In this document: positions 1 through 10,010 of the stretch, in pieces
Layout: each line of letters starts with the position of its first letter
How positions within the stretch are numbered: the stretch's first letter is position 1
Assembly: GCF_958298935.1 (NCBI RefSeq)
Contig: NC_084924.1
Location: 19,379,819 to 19,443,818, forward strand
Origin: Phragmites australis
Lineage: Eukaryota > Streptophyta > Magnoliopsida > Poales > Poaceae
DNA length: 64,000 nt
Reading direction: 5' to 3'
The notes under the pieces: generated by a model
Told to the model about the DNA's origin: nothing
The model's input: only the letters and a program-made list of their open reading frames with translations
The model's database searches: none
Translations under genes and position numbers: made by a program

Positions 1-2363
1 GGAATAGGATGGCGATATCGAATAGTAATGTTATTGATGGCTCTACAATCAACACACATACGCCAAGTACCATCTTTCTTAGGAACCAAAATCACAGGAA
101 CAGCACAAGGACTAAGGCTCTCACGTACATACCCGCGGTCCAAAAGCTCTTGGACTTGCCGCTGAATTTCCTTAGTCTCCTCGGGATTGGTTCGATACGC
201 AGCACGATTTGGCAATGTTGCTCCCGTGATCAAATCGATTTGATGCTCTATCCCTCTCATAGGTGGCAGTCCCGGGGGTATCTCAGCTGGGAAAACATCC
301 TCATACTCCTGCAAAAGGTTAGTGGCAGCAGGAGGTATCGAACTAATAACATCATCAAGCGAATACAAAACTCGTTTGCAAACCAAGGTGTAGCAAATAT
401 CATTATTAGAAATTTCAGCAAGGTCACTTTTTAGTGCAAGCATAACACCACCCTTCAATTTTATGCCCTCTACTTTAGAACTAGGTGCAGACTTATCCTT
501 TTTAGGTGGGTAAAGAGAATTAGCAACTTGCTGATTTTCAGATTTAGTATCACGCAAATTAGCAGCTCGCTCTTTATCAGCTTGTACAATTTCAGCAGGG
601 GTCATAGGAACCAAAGTAATTTTCTTTCCTTTATGCATAAAAGTATATGTATTACTTCTACCATGGTGTATAGCATCATTATCAAATTCCCAAGGTCGAC
701 CCAATAAAAGTGAGCAAGCTTCCATAGGTACCACATCACAGTCAACATAATCAGCATAGGAACCAATGGAAAAAGAAACTCTGCAAGTTTGTGTTACCTT
801 AGCTTTTCCAGCATCATTAAACCACTGAAGGTTATATGGATGGGGGTGTTGGCGTGTGGTCAAGCCAAGCTTCTTGACCAAATCTGAACTCACCAAATTA
901 TTACAACTACCTCCATCGATGATGACACGTGCTCGCCGATTTTGGATGACGAAGAAAATCTGGAACAAGTTATGGCGTTGCAGCTTCTCTGGTTGTTGTA
1001 CCTTTGTGCTGAGCGCCCGCTGCACAATGATGCTCCTATAGGTCGCTGTGTCATCACTGCCCAAGATTTCGTTGCTCTCCTCAGCAACTGGTTCTTCTTC
1101 TTCTTCTTCCTCAATGTCAGAGGCGCTGATGTACCCATCTTCCGTTGCAATGTATGCCCGCTGACTTGGGCAATCCTTCTGCACATGACCGAATCCATGA
1201 CAGCGACGGCACTGAATGCCAGAGGTGCGTCCCGTTGATGCAACAGAGGAAGCACTCTTGGAAGGTCCCTGCAAAACAGAATGTTTACCTGAGCCTGAAA
1301 GTCGTGTAGTGACCGGATTTGGTGCCGTAGCTGCTTGTTGCTTGCTCACTGGTGAGGGAGCCCTGTAAGTGGATGGTTTGGACAGCCCCAAGGATGGTCC
1401 TGTGCGCGGCGTGTATGTGGTGCTGGCCTTGTACTTGCCCTGCTGCTCACGCCCCTGCAACTCTTTCTCTGCAAGCATAGCAAACTGAAACAACTGGTTG
1501 ACATTGTTAAATTCTTTATAATCAATAATATCCTGGATTTCACGTCTCAAACCCGAATAAAATCGACAAATAGAATCTTCGTTTCCCTCTACTATGCCAC
1601 AACGCATCAAGCCCTTTTGAAGCTCACCATAATAATCCTGCACAGATTTATCTCCCTGTTCTAAGCGCATCAATTTCTTACGCAGGTCTCTATGATAAGA
1701 TGGGGGAACAAATCTATCACGCATAGCAACCTTAAGCTCTTCCCATGTACGAGGTGTGGCACCATCTGCAGCTAAACCAGTCCACCAAATAATAGCAAAA
1801 TCTTTAAACTCACTAGTGGCTTGTCTAACTCTATGTTGTTCAGGTACTTGGTGGGCACTAAATTTTTGCTCTACTGTCATCTCCCAATCAAGATATCCCT
1901 CAGCATCATAATGTCCCGAAAAAGAAGGTATAGTAAATTTAACCTTAGCATAAGGATCTTCAGGAGCTCGATTATACATACCTCGATGGTGGTGGTGATG
2001 TGGAACGCCACCCATACCTGTGGTGTTAGTGCGAAGACGACGCCGTAATCTGTTTTGCAATGTCGCCGCTGGATCAACATTACCATCGTCATCATACAAC
2101 TCATCACCGGTGTTGCTTCCATTCACATCTTCGTTGTGCAGAGGACGGTTTTCCAAAGCATTTACCATGTCGGTGAGCTCGGATAACCGTTTGTCCACCC
2201 GCTCAACCGCGTTTGCGAGTTTCAGCTCAATTATCGCTTCAGTGACAGCCTTGATGACTGTCTCCTTCATCTCCTTCTGAGCATTGTCTACAACAGCTTG
2301 TAGCTGCTCTTGGCTGACACACTCCTTGAAGTCCTTTGGCGTTTTATCTCCATCAACTGACAT
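1..2363 (-). CDS. Ty3/gypsy gag-pol polyprotein, N-terminal 787 codons
   Basis: This is the retrotransposon polyprotein: gag packages the RNA, protease matures the polyprotein and RT copies it. The frame is open from ATG 2363 to the edge. Residues about 1-130 are charged and helical, followed by a His run (PHHHHHRG). A Retrotrans_gag-type domain follows, with motifs such as WEELKVAMRDRFVP and RFYSGLRREIQDII. A CCHC zinc knuckle lies near residue 390 (CRRCHGFGHVQKDC), then an acidic EEEEEEE stretch. A retropepsin-type aspartic protease with catalytic IIDGGS lies near residue 480. The RT start near residue 755 carries VPKKDGTWRMCVDCRAINN. ATG 2363 is chosen as the first Met giving the complete gag. 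The family assignment is secure; the exact lineage is not. Confidence 0.88.
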   Translation of the reverse strand, partial: MSVDGDKTPKDFKECVSQEQLQAVVDNAQKEMKETVIKAVTEAIIELKLANAVERVDKRLSELTDMVNALENRPLHNEDVNGSNTGDELYDDDGNVDPAATLQNRLRRRLRTNTTGMGGVPHHHHHRGMYNRAPEDPYAKVKFTIPSFSGHYDAEGYLDWEMTVEQKFSAHQVPEQHRVRQATSEFKDFAIIWWTGLAADGATPRTWEELKVAMRDRFVPPSYHRDLRKKLMRLEQGDKSVQDYYGELQKGLMRCGIVEGNEDSICRFYSGLRREIQDIIDYKEFNNVNQLFQFAMLAEKELQGREQQGKYKASTTYTPRTGPSLGLSKPSTYRAPSPVSKQQAATAPNPVTTRLSGSGKHSVLQGPSKSASSVASTGRTSGIQCRRCHGFGHVQKDCPSQRAYIATEDGYISASDIEEEEEEEPVAEESNEILGSDDTATYRSIIVQRALSTKVQQPEKLQRHNLFQIFFVIQNRRARVIIDGGSCNNLVSSDLVKKLGLTTRQHPHPYNLQWFNDAGKAKVTQTCRVSFSIGSYADYVDCDVVPMEACSLLLGRPWEFDNDAIHHGRSNTYTFMHKGKKITLVPMTPAEIVQADKERAANLRDTKSENQQVANSLYPPKKDKSAPSSKVEGIKLKGGVMLALKSDLAEISNNDICYTLVCKRVLYSLDDVISSIPPAATNLLQEYEDVFPAEIPPGLPPMRGIEHQIDLITGATLPNRAAYRTNPEETKEIQRQVQELLDRGYVRESLSPCAVPVILVPKKDGTWRMCVDCRAINNITIRYRHPI

Positions 2364-3498
2364 TGTGGAAACAAACACAACAACAAACAGTGAAGGTTAT
2401 CCCTAATAATCGTACTACAAAGGTGGAGTGGTGTCTCTCAATCAAGATCAGCAAAGGTAGACACCTTACCAAGCTCTTATCAGGGTTCTTACCAGCAAAG
2501 CAAAGGATACCTGGAAGGCGTGCGAGCGATTGCAGAGATGCAAACCAGTGCTGTCCAGAAGAATCTGTGGAGCTTGGAAGGCACACAAAGAGAACAAATA
2601 TGTATATGTGGAACACAAATCAGAAACAGATAGTAATGCTGAATTATAGTCCCAAGTACTTGTTCTCGTTGCTGGCCTAAAGTGTTGCAAGTACCAAGTA
2701 TGTGTGATAAACAAGGTGGAGAAACAAGTATGATGGATAGCAAGAGCAACAGAAACAAAGAACTAAACAGCACACGCTAACACAGCTCACTTTGCCCTTC
2801 TCTATGTGCTCCTCTAGATATTGTTCCTCTTTTGCCCCTCTCTCTTTTCTATTTTTTTGGGCTGTCGTTGTTTTTTTGGGAAAATTCGACTTTTTCTTTT
2901 TAATTTTTTGATATATTTTTTTTCACTTAGGAGCACACAAGAGGGAACCACATAAAATTTGAGCTTAAACAAGTGAAAGACGTAGCCTGTAGAATTTTCT
3001 GAAGTTCAGCCGGAAAATGAGAAAAATATTTGGAAATTGAAAACTCAAACTTCGGAGGCGAATTTGGGAGTTCTGATTTCGCTGAACCCGGCGAAGCGGG
3101 GGACGAACGGATCCGAAACGCCGTTTTGATGCGAAAAACTCTGTGACTTTTCTGAAAACGGAGTTCGTACGCGAAAGTTATGCCCGATTTGAGAAACGAC
3201 TCCGAATTATAGGACAAAACGGGAAGAAAGTGAGGAAAATATGCGACGGAGGCTAGGGTTTGATGGAAACGGTGGGGGAAAACACACGAACTGGACTCTA
3301 ACACGACCTAACCAGCAACAAGACCTTGACCAGGACACAAACTCAACACGACGGACTCTGAAACTGAAATATGCAAAAGCTAAAGGCGCGGAAGGGTTGT
3401 AGGACAGGATAAAAAAAAACGATATGGCAGTGGACTATGGAACGAAGGCGAAAACACTCGAAACTAAGGGTAGATATGAACCTGATGGTATACCTGAA
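2364..3498 (-). other. G1 5' leader between primer site and gag
   Basis: This is a 1.1-kb untranslated leader. Short open frames on both strands show no recognisable domain. The part near 2815-2935 is rich in T runs on the plus strand. A leader of this length is common in plant Ty3/gypsy elements and should contain packaging signals, but none could be identified by eye. Confidence 0.6.
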
Positions 3499-3511
3499 GC
3501 TCTGAATACCA
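3499..3511 (-). promoter_or_regulatory. G1 primer binding site (initiator tRNA-Met type)
   Basis: The minus strand reads TGGTATTCAGAGC just inside the LTR. This is the familiar TGGTATCAGAGC, complementary to the 3' end of initiator tRNA-Met, with one extra T. The spacer to the LTR end is about 7 nt. Confidence 0.7.
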
Positions 3512-3518
3512 CTTAATA

Positions 3519-4431
3519 TGAACAAGGGTTCCCGATCTTCCGAAAGGTTCTGGTAACTCTCGATTTGGTGGAAACGAGACACAAGTCGATCCGGCTTCCG
3601 AACAACACGATCCGAAACCCCGCAATCGCAGCACCACATCTCCTCTGGTTATCAACCGGCGTTGCACGGTTGACCTCGCCAAGAAGGCTAAAGTCCTTGC
3701 CTGCGAATCGAAGAACACAAGCAAGAACAAGAAAGAATGCAACCAAATTGCAGATGAATGATTAATCTCACGAGTTGGGGTCTCACAAACCGACGAAACG
3801 GCGAAACTGTTCTTAACAGAATAATCTAAGCAAAACCCGCCCTAACGAGAGCGGCGGGGCTGATAATAAGGGTCTAAGGGTCGTCACACCCCCTGGTCAC
3901 GCCCCCCTAATGGGCTCAACGACGATACACGGCCCAACGGACCAAAAACGGTGACGCAGCACCGGGACAGATTCTGGATGCTGACTTTTTCGACGTTTCC
4001 TGTTGACTCAGAAGGAATTTGGACCTCAAACCAACGCCATTGGTTTCCTTATGAAATTATCTTTCCAACCATATGTGAATCGTTGAAAACGGAGTCCGGA
4101 TGCGTCCTGTGCGTCCGTTTTAGTGCTCGCTGGTCCTGGAGGTCGAGACTGATTCGGACTCGAGTTGGACTAGACCTCCTGCTGTTGTTGGACGTCCTAG
4201 CTGCTCCTCCGTGCCTCCAAGCCTTCCTCTATGTGTCTCCTTGTCCTCTCCATGATTCCTAAGCAACACATAATCATTAGGTAGTAATCTATTCTCAAAA
4301 TTATATAAAGAGTTGCTTAGGAACGAGCTCACCTCTAAATTTAATTGTCGTGCGCGATCTCTTGTGATTGGACCTTGAAAGTTCAATGGAGGATCATTGT
4401 ATGTATCCGAGGGAGTGATGTCCTCATCACA
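3519..4431 (-). repeat. G1 5' LTR (about 913 bp)
   Basis: On the minus strand it starts TGTGATGAGGACATC at 4431 and ends with CA near 3519, just before the primer site. The boundaries come from the TG...CA ends and the primer site position. The partner LTR is outside the window, so no identity can be measured. Unusually, the first 300 bp carry an open reading frame (separate entry). A TA-rich stretch lies at 4301-4310, but a TATA box cannot be assigned with confidence. Confidence 0.7.
4120..4431 (-). CDS. pol C-terminal tail frame carried inside the G1 LTR
   Basis: Reading into the LTR from 4431, an open frame of about 100 codons ends with a stop at 4120. It contains GPITRDRARQLNLEV and VLLRNHGEDK, resembling the extreme C-terminal tail of many grass Ty3/gypsy polyproteins (GP-x-TRARARQLN type). 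In the intact element the pol frame would therefore run into the 3' LTR, so this 5' LTR carries a duplicate of the tail. Here it has no upstream coding sequence and is not expected to be translated. An alternative is a chance capture of another element's 3' end. Confidence 0.55.
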   Translation of the reverse strand, partial: CDEDITPSDTYNDPPLNFQGPITRDRARQLNLEVSSFLSNSLYNFENRLLPNDYVLLRNHGEDKETHRGRLGGTEEQLGRPTTAGGLVQLESESVSTSRTSEH

Positions 4432-4537
4432 GCCGCTGACGCCGCATGACCAGCGGGAGATTCGCCTGGCAGTTGCGTCGACCGAGGAAACTGTCCCGCC
4501 GAGTGCACCGTTGGCAGGAAATGTTTGAATCCTCTGA

Positions 4538-4550
4538 GATATAAAAAAGG
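4538..4550 (+). promoter_or_regulatory. TATA box of the G2 antisense gene
   Basis: The plus strand reads GATATAAAAAAGG, a strong plant-type TATA motif, about 160 bp upstream of the antisense gene's ATG at 4701. A pyrimidine-rich stretch (4561-4620), typical of a plant transcription start and 5' UTR, lies between them. This is inference from motif and spacing only. Confidence 0.6.
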
Positions 4551-4700
4551 GGGAGGGGATCGATCCGCCCCCCTCTTTACGCTATCTCGCGATCTTGCTC
4601 TCGTTTCCTTCGTGCTCTGGAACCCTTAGAACTCCTTTAGGCGATCAGAGCGCTTCTCCCCCATCTTCTCCACTGCCCGACAACCTCCCCTCCCGTCGGG

Positions 4701-5931
4701 ATGCCGAGAGCCGGAGGAAGCCACCGTGACAGGACTCCGGATAGCGTGCTGCCGGAGTCTCGCCTGAAGAATGAAGAGGCGGCGGATAAGATCAGGATGC
4801 TGCTGGTCCCCGAGGGCCAGCAGTGAGCCTCGGTGGTGACGCCGGTGAATTTCCCGTTGGCGACGACCATTCCCGGGCGCATCATTTTTTTCACATCTTT
4901 CGTGGCGGCGGGACTGGTGCCGCCGTTCTCAATGTTCTTCCTCCAAGTCCTCGACACCTACGGCATCCAGTTGGTGCACCTGAGCCCCAACTCCGTCGTA
5001 GTGCTGGCGGTGTTCGCACACCTATGCAAGATGTTCGTGGGAGTGGCGTCTTCGGTGACGCTTCTCCGACACTTCTTCGTCCTGCGGCCAGCCGGGAAGA
5101 AGAGGGGGTATTCCCCGGCGGACGTCGCGGGGTGCTGTAATCTTCGGCTACGAGACGGCTTGGGGGAGCAGTACATCCCCCAGGTGCTGCGCAGCAATTG
5201 GGAGGAGTGGTGGCGGGACTGGTTCTTCGTCGACGTCGACCCCCACGATCATCGCGCTCTACCGGAAGTGGCGGCGGAGCCCCAGAAGTCAACGTGGGAG
5301 GTGCCGTCGCCGGAGGACGCGAGGTTGAAGCCGGTGTTCGAGCGCATCAGATTCCTGCGCGACTCCGGGCTGACCTCGGTAATGGTGGTGGTGGACTTCT
5401 TGCGCCGCCGCCTGGCGCCCCTGCGGGAGCGGGCCCGGCCGTGCTGGCTCTACACCGGGCCCAAAGATATCACCCGGACCCAAATCGGCGTAAGCTGGGA
5501 TCTGGGCCCAGCGGAGCTGAGGGGCATGACCCGAGTGGTGACCAGCGTGGAGGACACGAGCCGAGCGGTGCTCCCGTGGCCGGAGATGGCGCTCTGCGCT
5601 AACCCCGAGCTCCGAGGTCCTGGGGCTTCAACAAGTCTGCGAGCGCCTCGAGGCGCTGCCCTGGGCCGTCCAGGAGCTTGCCGCCCGGGAAGGACGCGGC
5701 TTGGCCCAAGCGGTGGTCGAGCACGTCCTGGCCTGCTACCGGAGCAGAGATTCGAACTTCCCGCTGGAGCCAGCGCTGGAAGGAGTTGTCGAAGCCGAGG
5801 GAGAGGCCACCCGGGAAGCAGTTCGGAGCACCGCTGCCGAGGTGGCGGCCAGCTTCAGGCGGGAAGTGCCACCGCCGCCAGCCCCCGGGGATGGCCAAGA
5901 CGACTCCGACGCTGACTCTGCCTCCGATTAG
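4701..5931 (+). pseudogene. Antisense gene of G2, 'putative gypsy type transposon' (Transposase_28) protein
   Basis: Encoded opposite to gag-pol in the spacer after integrase. ATG 4701 opens a frame that meets TGA at 4824 and continues without further stops. The frame shifts near 5590-5605 and ends at TAG 5929-5931, about 410 residues in all. From about residue 45 it carries NFPLATTIPG, FFLQVLDTYGIQLVHLSPNS, VLAVFAHLCKMFVGV and WRDWFFVD. This matches the plant domain Pfam calls 'putative gypsy type transposon' (PF04195), found in extra ORFs of Tat-like elements. The tail is Glu/Asp/Ala-rich (DDSDADSASD). Its function is unknown. With one stop and one frameshift this copy is probably dead. The upstream TATA box and 3'-end signals suggest it was its own transcription unit. 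Confidence 0.72.
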
Positions 5932-6035
5932 GCTTTTGTAGTAGTTTCCTCTTCTTTTATTTTTGTCTTGGCTGGATGTAAATATGGGAGTGATCCCTTA
6001 GAAATTCTTGTATTCCCCTTGTGAATATAATGGAA
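5932..6035 (+). terminator. 3' UTR / polyadenylation-like region of the G2 antisense gene
   Basis: Directly after the stop codon the sequence becomes T-rich. It contains GGATGTAAAT (near 5974) and TGAATATAATGG (near 6021), resembling the T/TGTA-rich far-upstream and AATAAA-like near-upstream elements of plant 3' ends. The composition contrasts sharply with the GC-rich coding part. No transcript data are available. Confidence 0.45.
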
Positions 6036-7598
6036 GCTTTTCTTTGGGTTCGCAACTCCGGTGCTCTTGAGTACTTAGCGTTTCTTCTAAGGTTTTGCTT
6101 TGAAGCCCCGGGGAGTACTCAGTCGGACCGTTCCCGACCTTTTCGTCCCCGAGAACGAGGTCGTCCCAATCATCTTCCTCGGCGTGTTCAGCCCCCGAGC
6201 CCTCGTGAGTCCGTATTGGCTAAGTCAAGAGACAAAGACACGAACTTCCTTGCTCGGGAGGTGGATCGATCCAGCACGGAACACGCCATGATCGGTGAAC
6301 ACTTTTTCACCTTGCGACCACTCAGTCAGTAGACCGGAGACACGCACGGGTGGGAATGCGACCAAGAGTCCCCATGGTTCGGTGGTGCCCGGGCTTAAGA
6401 CGGACCGAACCGAGCACCGACAGCCCGCCCCTGAGGCCTAGGCTCCGGACTACTCGAGTGGCTCGAGCGATAGGATTACCCAGGGCACCCAGGGACTCGG
6501 TAGTGCTCGGGGCCCTTAAAAGCAGACCGAACACCACAACCACCACGAAGGACTTCGGTCGGACATTATCGTACGTACGGTACACCTTTCTACGGACCGT
6601 TCTGTCGTTTTAGGAAAAAAGTAGACACACGGTAGGGTTTTGTGTGCGAGGAGATTATCTCACTGGGCAGATTAGAATACGAGGGCCCCCGAGGATGACT
6701 CGGGAACAAAATACTATTGAACGTAAATTCATCTAATTTTAATCACTCACCGGACAGCTATCGGCCTTTCGGCCGGCCGATCCAGTAGGAGCGTGCGCTC
6801 CGAGCTCGGGGTGCCCAGGGGCTTGGTTCCTTCAGCCGGGGCGCCCGAGCATCAAGGGGCACGCGAGGAGCCCGGGGTCGGGTGATCTCGACCACTCATA
6901 CCTAAGCGGTAGGACCACCCGAGGACCCTTGGGGCCGATCAACGACCTGGGCATCGAGGCCCTCGCGGTCGAGCTGCTTTTACTTTGATTGTCGACCTGT
7001 GACTTAAGAGAAGATAGGGAATTTCTTTGCTTGGTGCGCTCTGTTAGTGCGGTACTTGTTATAGACTGCTCTCGCTTTCGACCCGAGACCTCTCGAATAC
7101 CCAGACCGGCGGATAAGAGCGGGCGGAGGCATAACCCAGAGATCCTATGGTTCGGTGGCGCCCGGGTATGACAGACCAGACCGAGCACCGACAGCCCGCC
7201 CCTGGGGCTTGAGCTCCGGACTACTCGAGCGGTAGGATTACCCAGAGCACCCAGGGACTCGGTAGTGCCTGAAGATCGGCCACGACACCAAACACCACAG
7301 CCTACCACATCGGACGTAAGTCAGCGGTAGCTGCTCATGCGCATACCGATCGAGATTCTTTTATCAGCGGGGAAAATGAGAGAGCGAACTTTTCTCGCAC
7401 AACCGAGCACCTCACCAGATAGATTAAACATATGGAAACCAGAAAAAAGAAATTGACATACGATTGCATATTAACATTTTCACTGAATTGACAAATTTTA
7501 CAAGGTTGAGTGACTTACCCAGCTAGTGATAGCCCCCGGTCAACTTGGGCGGGGGTGAAGCCCGCGGCCTGGTTGACCTGAGCCGCGAGCATGGCCGT
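6036..7598. other. G2 spacer between integrase and antisense gene
   Basis: No gene is recognised here. The spacer is GC-rich and contains a dispersed direct repeat (6371-6508 and 7145-7271) plus weaker related stretches near 6840-6930. Long spacers at this position are usual in Tat-lineage elements. Confidence 0.6.
6371..7271. repeat. Direct repeat pair in the G2 spacer (6371-6508 and 7145-7271)
   Basis: Two copies of about 130 bp share ATGGTTCGGTGG, GAGCACCGACAGCCCGCCCC, TCCGGACTACTCGAG and CACCCAGGGACTCGGTAGTG in the same order and orientation, 774 bp apart. A third, partial relative appears around 6880-6930. They may be remnants of an older tandem array or of the U3-type motifs found in the element's LTR. 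Confidence 0.7.
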
Positions 7599-8797
7599 CT
7601 ATGGGTAGAACCTACGCAGGTGCTTGATGTTCCACGGGTTGGGAAACGGCTGCCCATCTTCTACTGCCAACCTGAAAGAACCTTCCTGTGGGACCGTGAT
7701 CACGGCGAAGGGACCCTCCCACATAGGGGACAGCTTATTCTTTCCTTCGCGCGACTAGATACGTCGGAGAACTAGGTCCCCCAACTCAAAGGACTGTGCC
7801 CGGACATGGCGCTTGTGGTAGCGCCGCAAACTTTGCTGGTACCGAGCCGCCCGGACGGTGGCACACCGCTGGCGCTCCTCCAGGTAGTCGGCGTCGTCGC
7901 GCCTCAGCTGCTCTTGCTCACCCTTAGAGTATGCATGCACCCGAGGGGAGCCTAGAGTGAGCTCGGAGGGGCGGACCGCCTTAGCACCGTAGACGAGGAA
8001 GAATGGAGTCTCCCTGGTGGCGCGGCTTGGCATGGTCCGGTTAGCCCATAGCACAGCGGGCAGCTCGTCCAACCATCCCTTCCCGTGCTTTGTGAGCACG
8101 TCATAGGACCGGGTTTTGAGGCCCTTCAGTATCTCCGCGTTGGCGCGCTCGACTTGCCCGTTACTCCGAGGATGAGTGACGGAGGTGAAGCAGAGCTTGA
8201 TGCCGAGGTCTTCGCAGTAGTCCCCGAACAGGGCACTCGTGAACTGGGTGCCATTGTCGGTGATGATCCGGTTCAGGACGCCAAAGTGACTGGTGATGCC
8301 GCGGATAAACTGGAGCACCATGTTCTTGGTCACCTTGATGACTGGGACCGCCTCTGGCCACTTGGTGAACTTGTCGATGGCGACGTAGAGGTACTCATAG
8401 CCCCCGATTGCTCGGGGGAATGGACCCAGAATGTCCAACCTCCAGACCACGAAAGGCCATGACAGGGGGATGGTGTGAAGAGCCTGAGCTGGCTGGTGAA
8501 TCTGCTTTGCGTGGAACTGGCACGCCCTGCAGCGCCGAACCAGCTTGGAAGCATCCTGGTGGAACGATGAGCGCCCTGTTGGCCAGTAGAAATCTTGCCG
8601 GAAGGCTTCCCGACTAGCGTGCGGAACGATGAATGGCCACCGCACTCACCCTCATGGATCTCAGCGAGGAGCTCACCGCCTTCTTCCCGGGAGATGTATT
8701 TCAGGAGTACACCTCCTGCGCTATGCCGGTAGAGATCCCCATCTACTATGGCATAGCGCTTGGACTGCTGAGCAACTCTTTCGGGTAGACGCCTCAT
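7599..8797 (-). pseudogene. G2 pol: integrase
   Basis: The DDE integrase inserts retrotransposon cDNA into the genome. Reading right to left, the start (LLAEIHEGECGGH, HHCC zinc region) is in one frame up to about 8640. The zinc region and core continue in another frame: CRACQFHAKQI, LDILGPFP with the first Asp, IITDNGTQF with the second Asp, and HPRSNGQVERAN with the Glu, so the DDE triad is visible. The C-terminal part passes one TAG at 7755-7757, where the family has Gln, and ends at 7599 after the motif MWEGPF. One frameshift and one nonsense codon make it inactive. Confidence 0.85.
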
Positions 8798-10010
8798 CCC
8801 CGGGAAGGAACTTTTCCTTCAAGTACCCTTGGATGTCATCCATCCACGAGGCATCTTGAGAACATTCAGCAAGTGCAGCACACTCGCTGGACGGTGGCAC
8901 CCTGACGGGGCTTGCCACCGAGGGCACCGCCGGGGTCCCCTGAATTGAGTTCGAGGTTTCCCCTTCGTCCTGTTCGGCAGGCAGGACGGAAGGCCGTGTG
9001 AGTCTTTCTTCAAAGACTCCGGCAGGGACGCACGCATGGGAGGAGGCCAGGCGGGAGAGCTCGTCGGCTAGAGCGTTGTCGCGGCGAGGGATGTACCGCA
9101 ATTCAAGACCATCGAAGCGCCTCTCCAGCTTCCTGACTGCTGCCACGTACGCCGCCATTTGAGGATCCGTGCGCTGGTACTCTTTGGACACCTGGTTGAT
9201 CACCAGCTGGGAGTCTCCCTTGACCAGGAGGCGACGAATCCTGAGCCCCACCGCAGCTCGGAGGCTGGCGATGAGACCTTCATATTCCGCCTTGTTGTTG
9301 GATGCGCGGAACTGCAGCTGCACAATATACCGGAGTTCTTCACCTGTTGGGGAGGTGAGAACCACTCTGGCCACCGCGCCTTTCAGCGTGAGGGAACCGT
9401 CGAAGTGCATGACCCAGTATCCGGGCGCGTCGTGCCCGGGATATGCAAAAATCTCTTCTGGGACGACCTCGGGGACGGGTGTCCACTCTGCCACGAAGTC
9501 GGAGAGCGCTTGGCTTTTGATCGCCTGGCAACTGACAAAGTACAGGTCGAACTCCGCCAGCTCCACCGCCCACCTGACAACTCGCCCGCTGCCTTCTCGG
9601 TTCAGGAGGATGGGTCCCAGCGGATACGTGGTAACCACCGAGACCTTGTGCGCTTGAAAGTAGTGGCGCATCTTTCGGGAAGTGATGAGCACGGCGTAGA
9701 GCAGCTTCTGAGCCTGGGGATACCTTGTTTTGGCCTCCCGGAGGACTTCACTGACGAAGTACACCGGTCGTTGTACCCGGCGGACCCGGACCGCGGCCTC
9801 ACCCGAGGGGCTGTAGCAGCCCCCAGGCTCGGCGGCGTGGTCGGGGCTGACCGGGTGCTCAGGCTCTACTCCCTGGTCGGAAGGAGCTGAGTGCTCGGGC
9901 TCGACCCCCTGCTCGGGGGGGAGCCAAGTGCTCGGGCTCGACCCCCTGCTCGGGGGGAGCCGCGAGGACGGGGGAGTGCCTGGGGGCGGCCGGGAGCTGG
10001 GACCCAGCAC
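8721..10010 (-). pseudogene. G2 pol: RNase H followed by a second, archaeal-type RNase H
   Basis: An open stretch of 429 codons. It begins with a Pro/Glu-rich repeated linker (EQGVEPEH repeats). Then comes the RT-associated RNase H part ([35 protein letters not shown]) and a second RNase H fold: [12 protein letters not shown] with catalytic Asp, [13 protein letters not shown] with Glu, [12 protein letters not shown] with Asp and [10 protein letters not shown] with Asp. Two RNase H domains in series distinguish the Tat lineage from most other Ty3/gypsy elements. This is the best preserved part of the G2 pol. Frames on either side are shifted, so the whole protein cannot be made. Confidence 0.85.
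9858..9964 (-). repeat. GC-rich short tandem repeat inside pol coding EQGVEPEH units
   Basis: On the plus strand GCTCGGGCTCGACCCCCTG recurs (near 9895 and 9933, with degenerate neighbours). The minus strand reads EQGVEPEH at least three times, separated by Ala/Pro/Ser-rich spacers. It sits between the RT connection region and RNase H, where most pol proteins have no such linker. The motif resembles the CCGAGCAC-containing repeats in the U3 of the same element's LTR. Confidence 0.7.

Larger units (their letters stand above)
1..4431 (-). mobile_element. G1: Ty3/gypsy LTR retrotransposon, 5' part (runs off left edge)
   Basis: Read on the minus strand, the order is 5' LTR (4431-3519), initiator-Met-type primer site, a 1.1-kb leader, then gag, protease and the start of reverse transcriptase. 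The rest of pol and the 3' LTR lie beyond the window. The gag-pol frame has no stop or frameshift over 787 codons, whereas the surrounding element G2 is full of both, so G1 appears to be the youngest insertion here. Its 5' LTR abuts G2 at 4431/4432, about 100 bp outside the TATA box of the G2 antisense gene. A 5-bp target duplication (candidate gccgc, 4432-4436) cannot be checked because the other end is missing. Confidence 0.85.

Noticed and set aside
9..434. Open plus-strand frame of about 140 codons at the left edge
   Set aside because: It is the shadow of RT and gag-pol of G1, whose true frame on the minus strand has clear RT and protease motifs.
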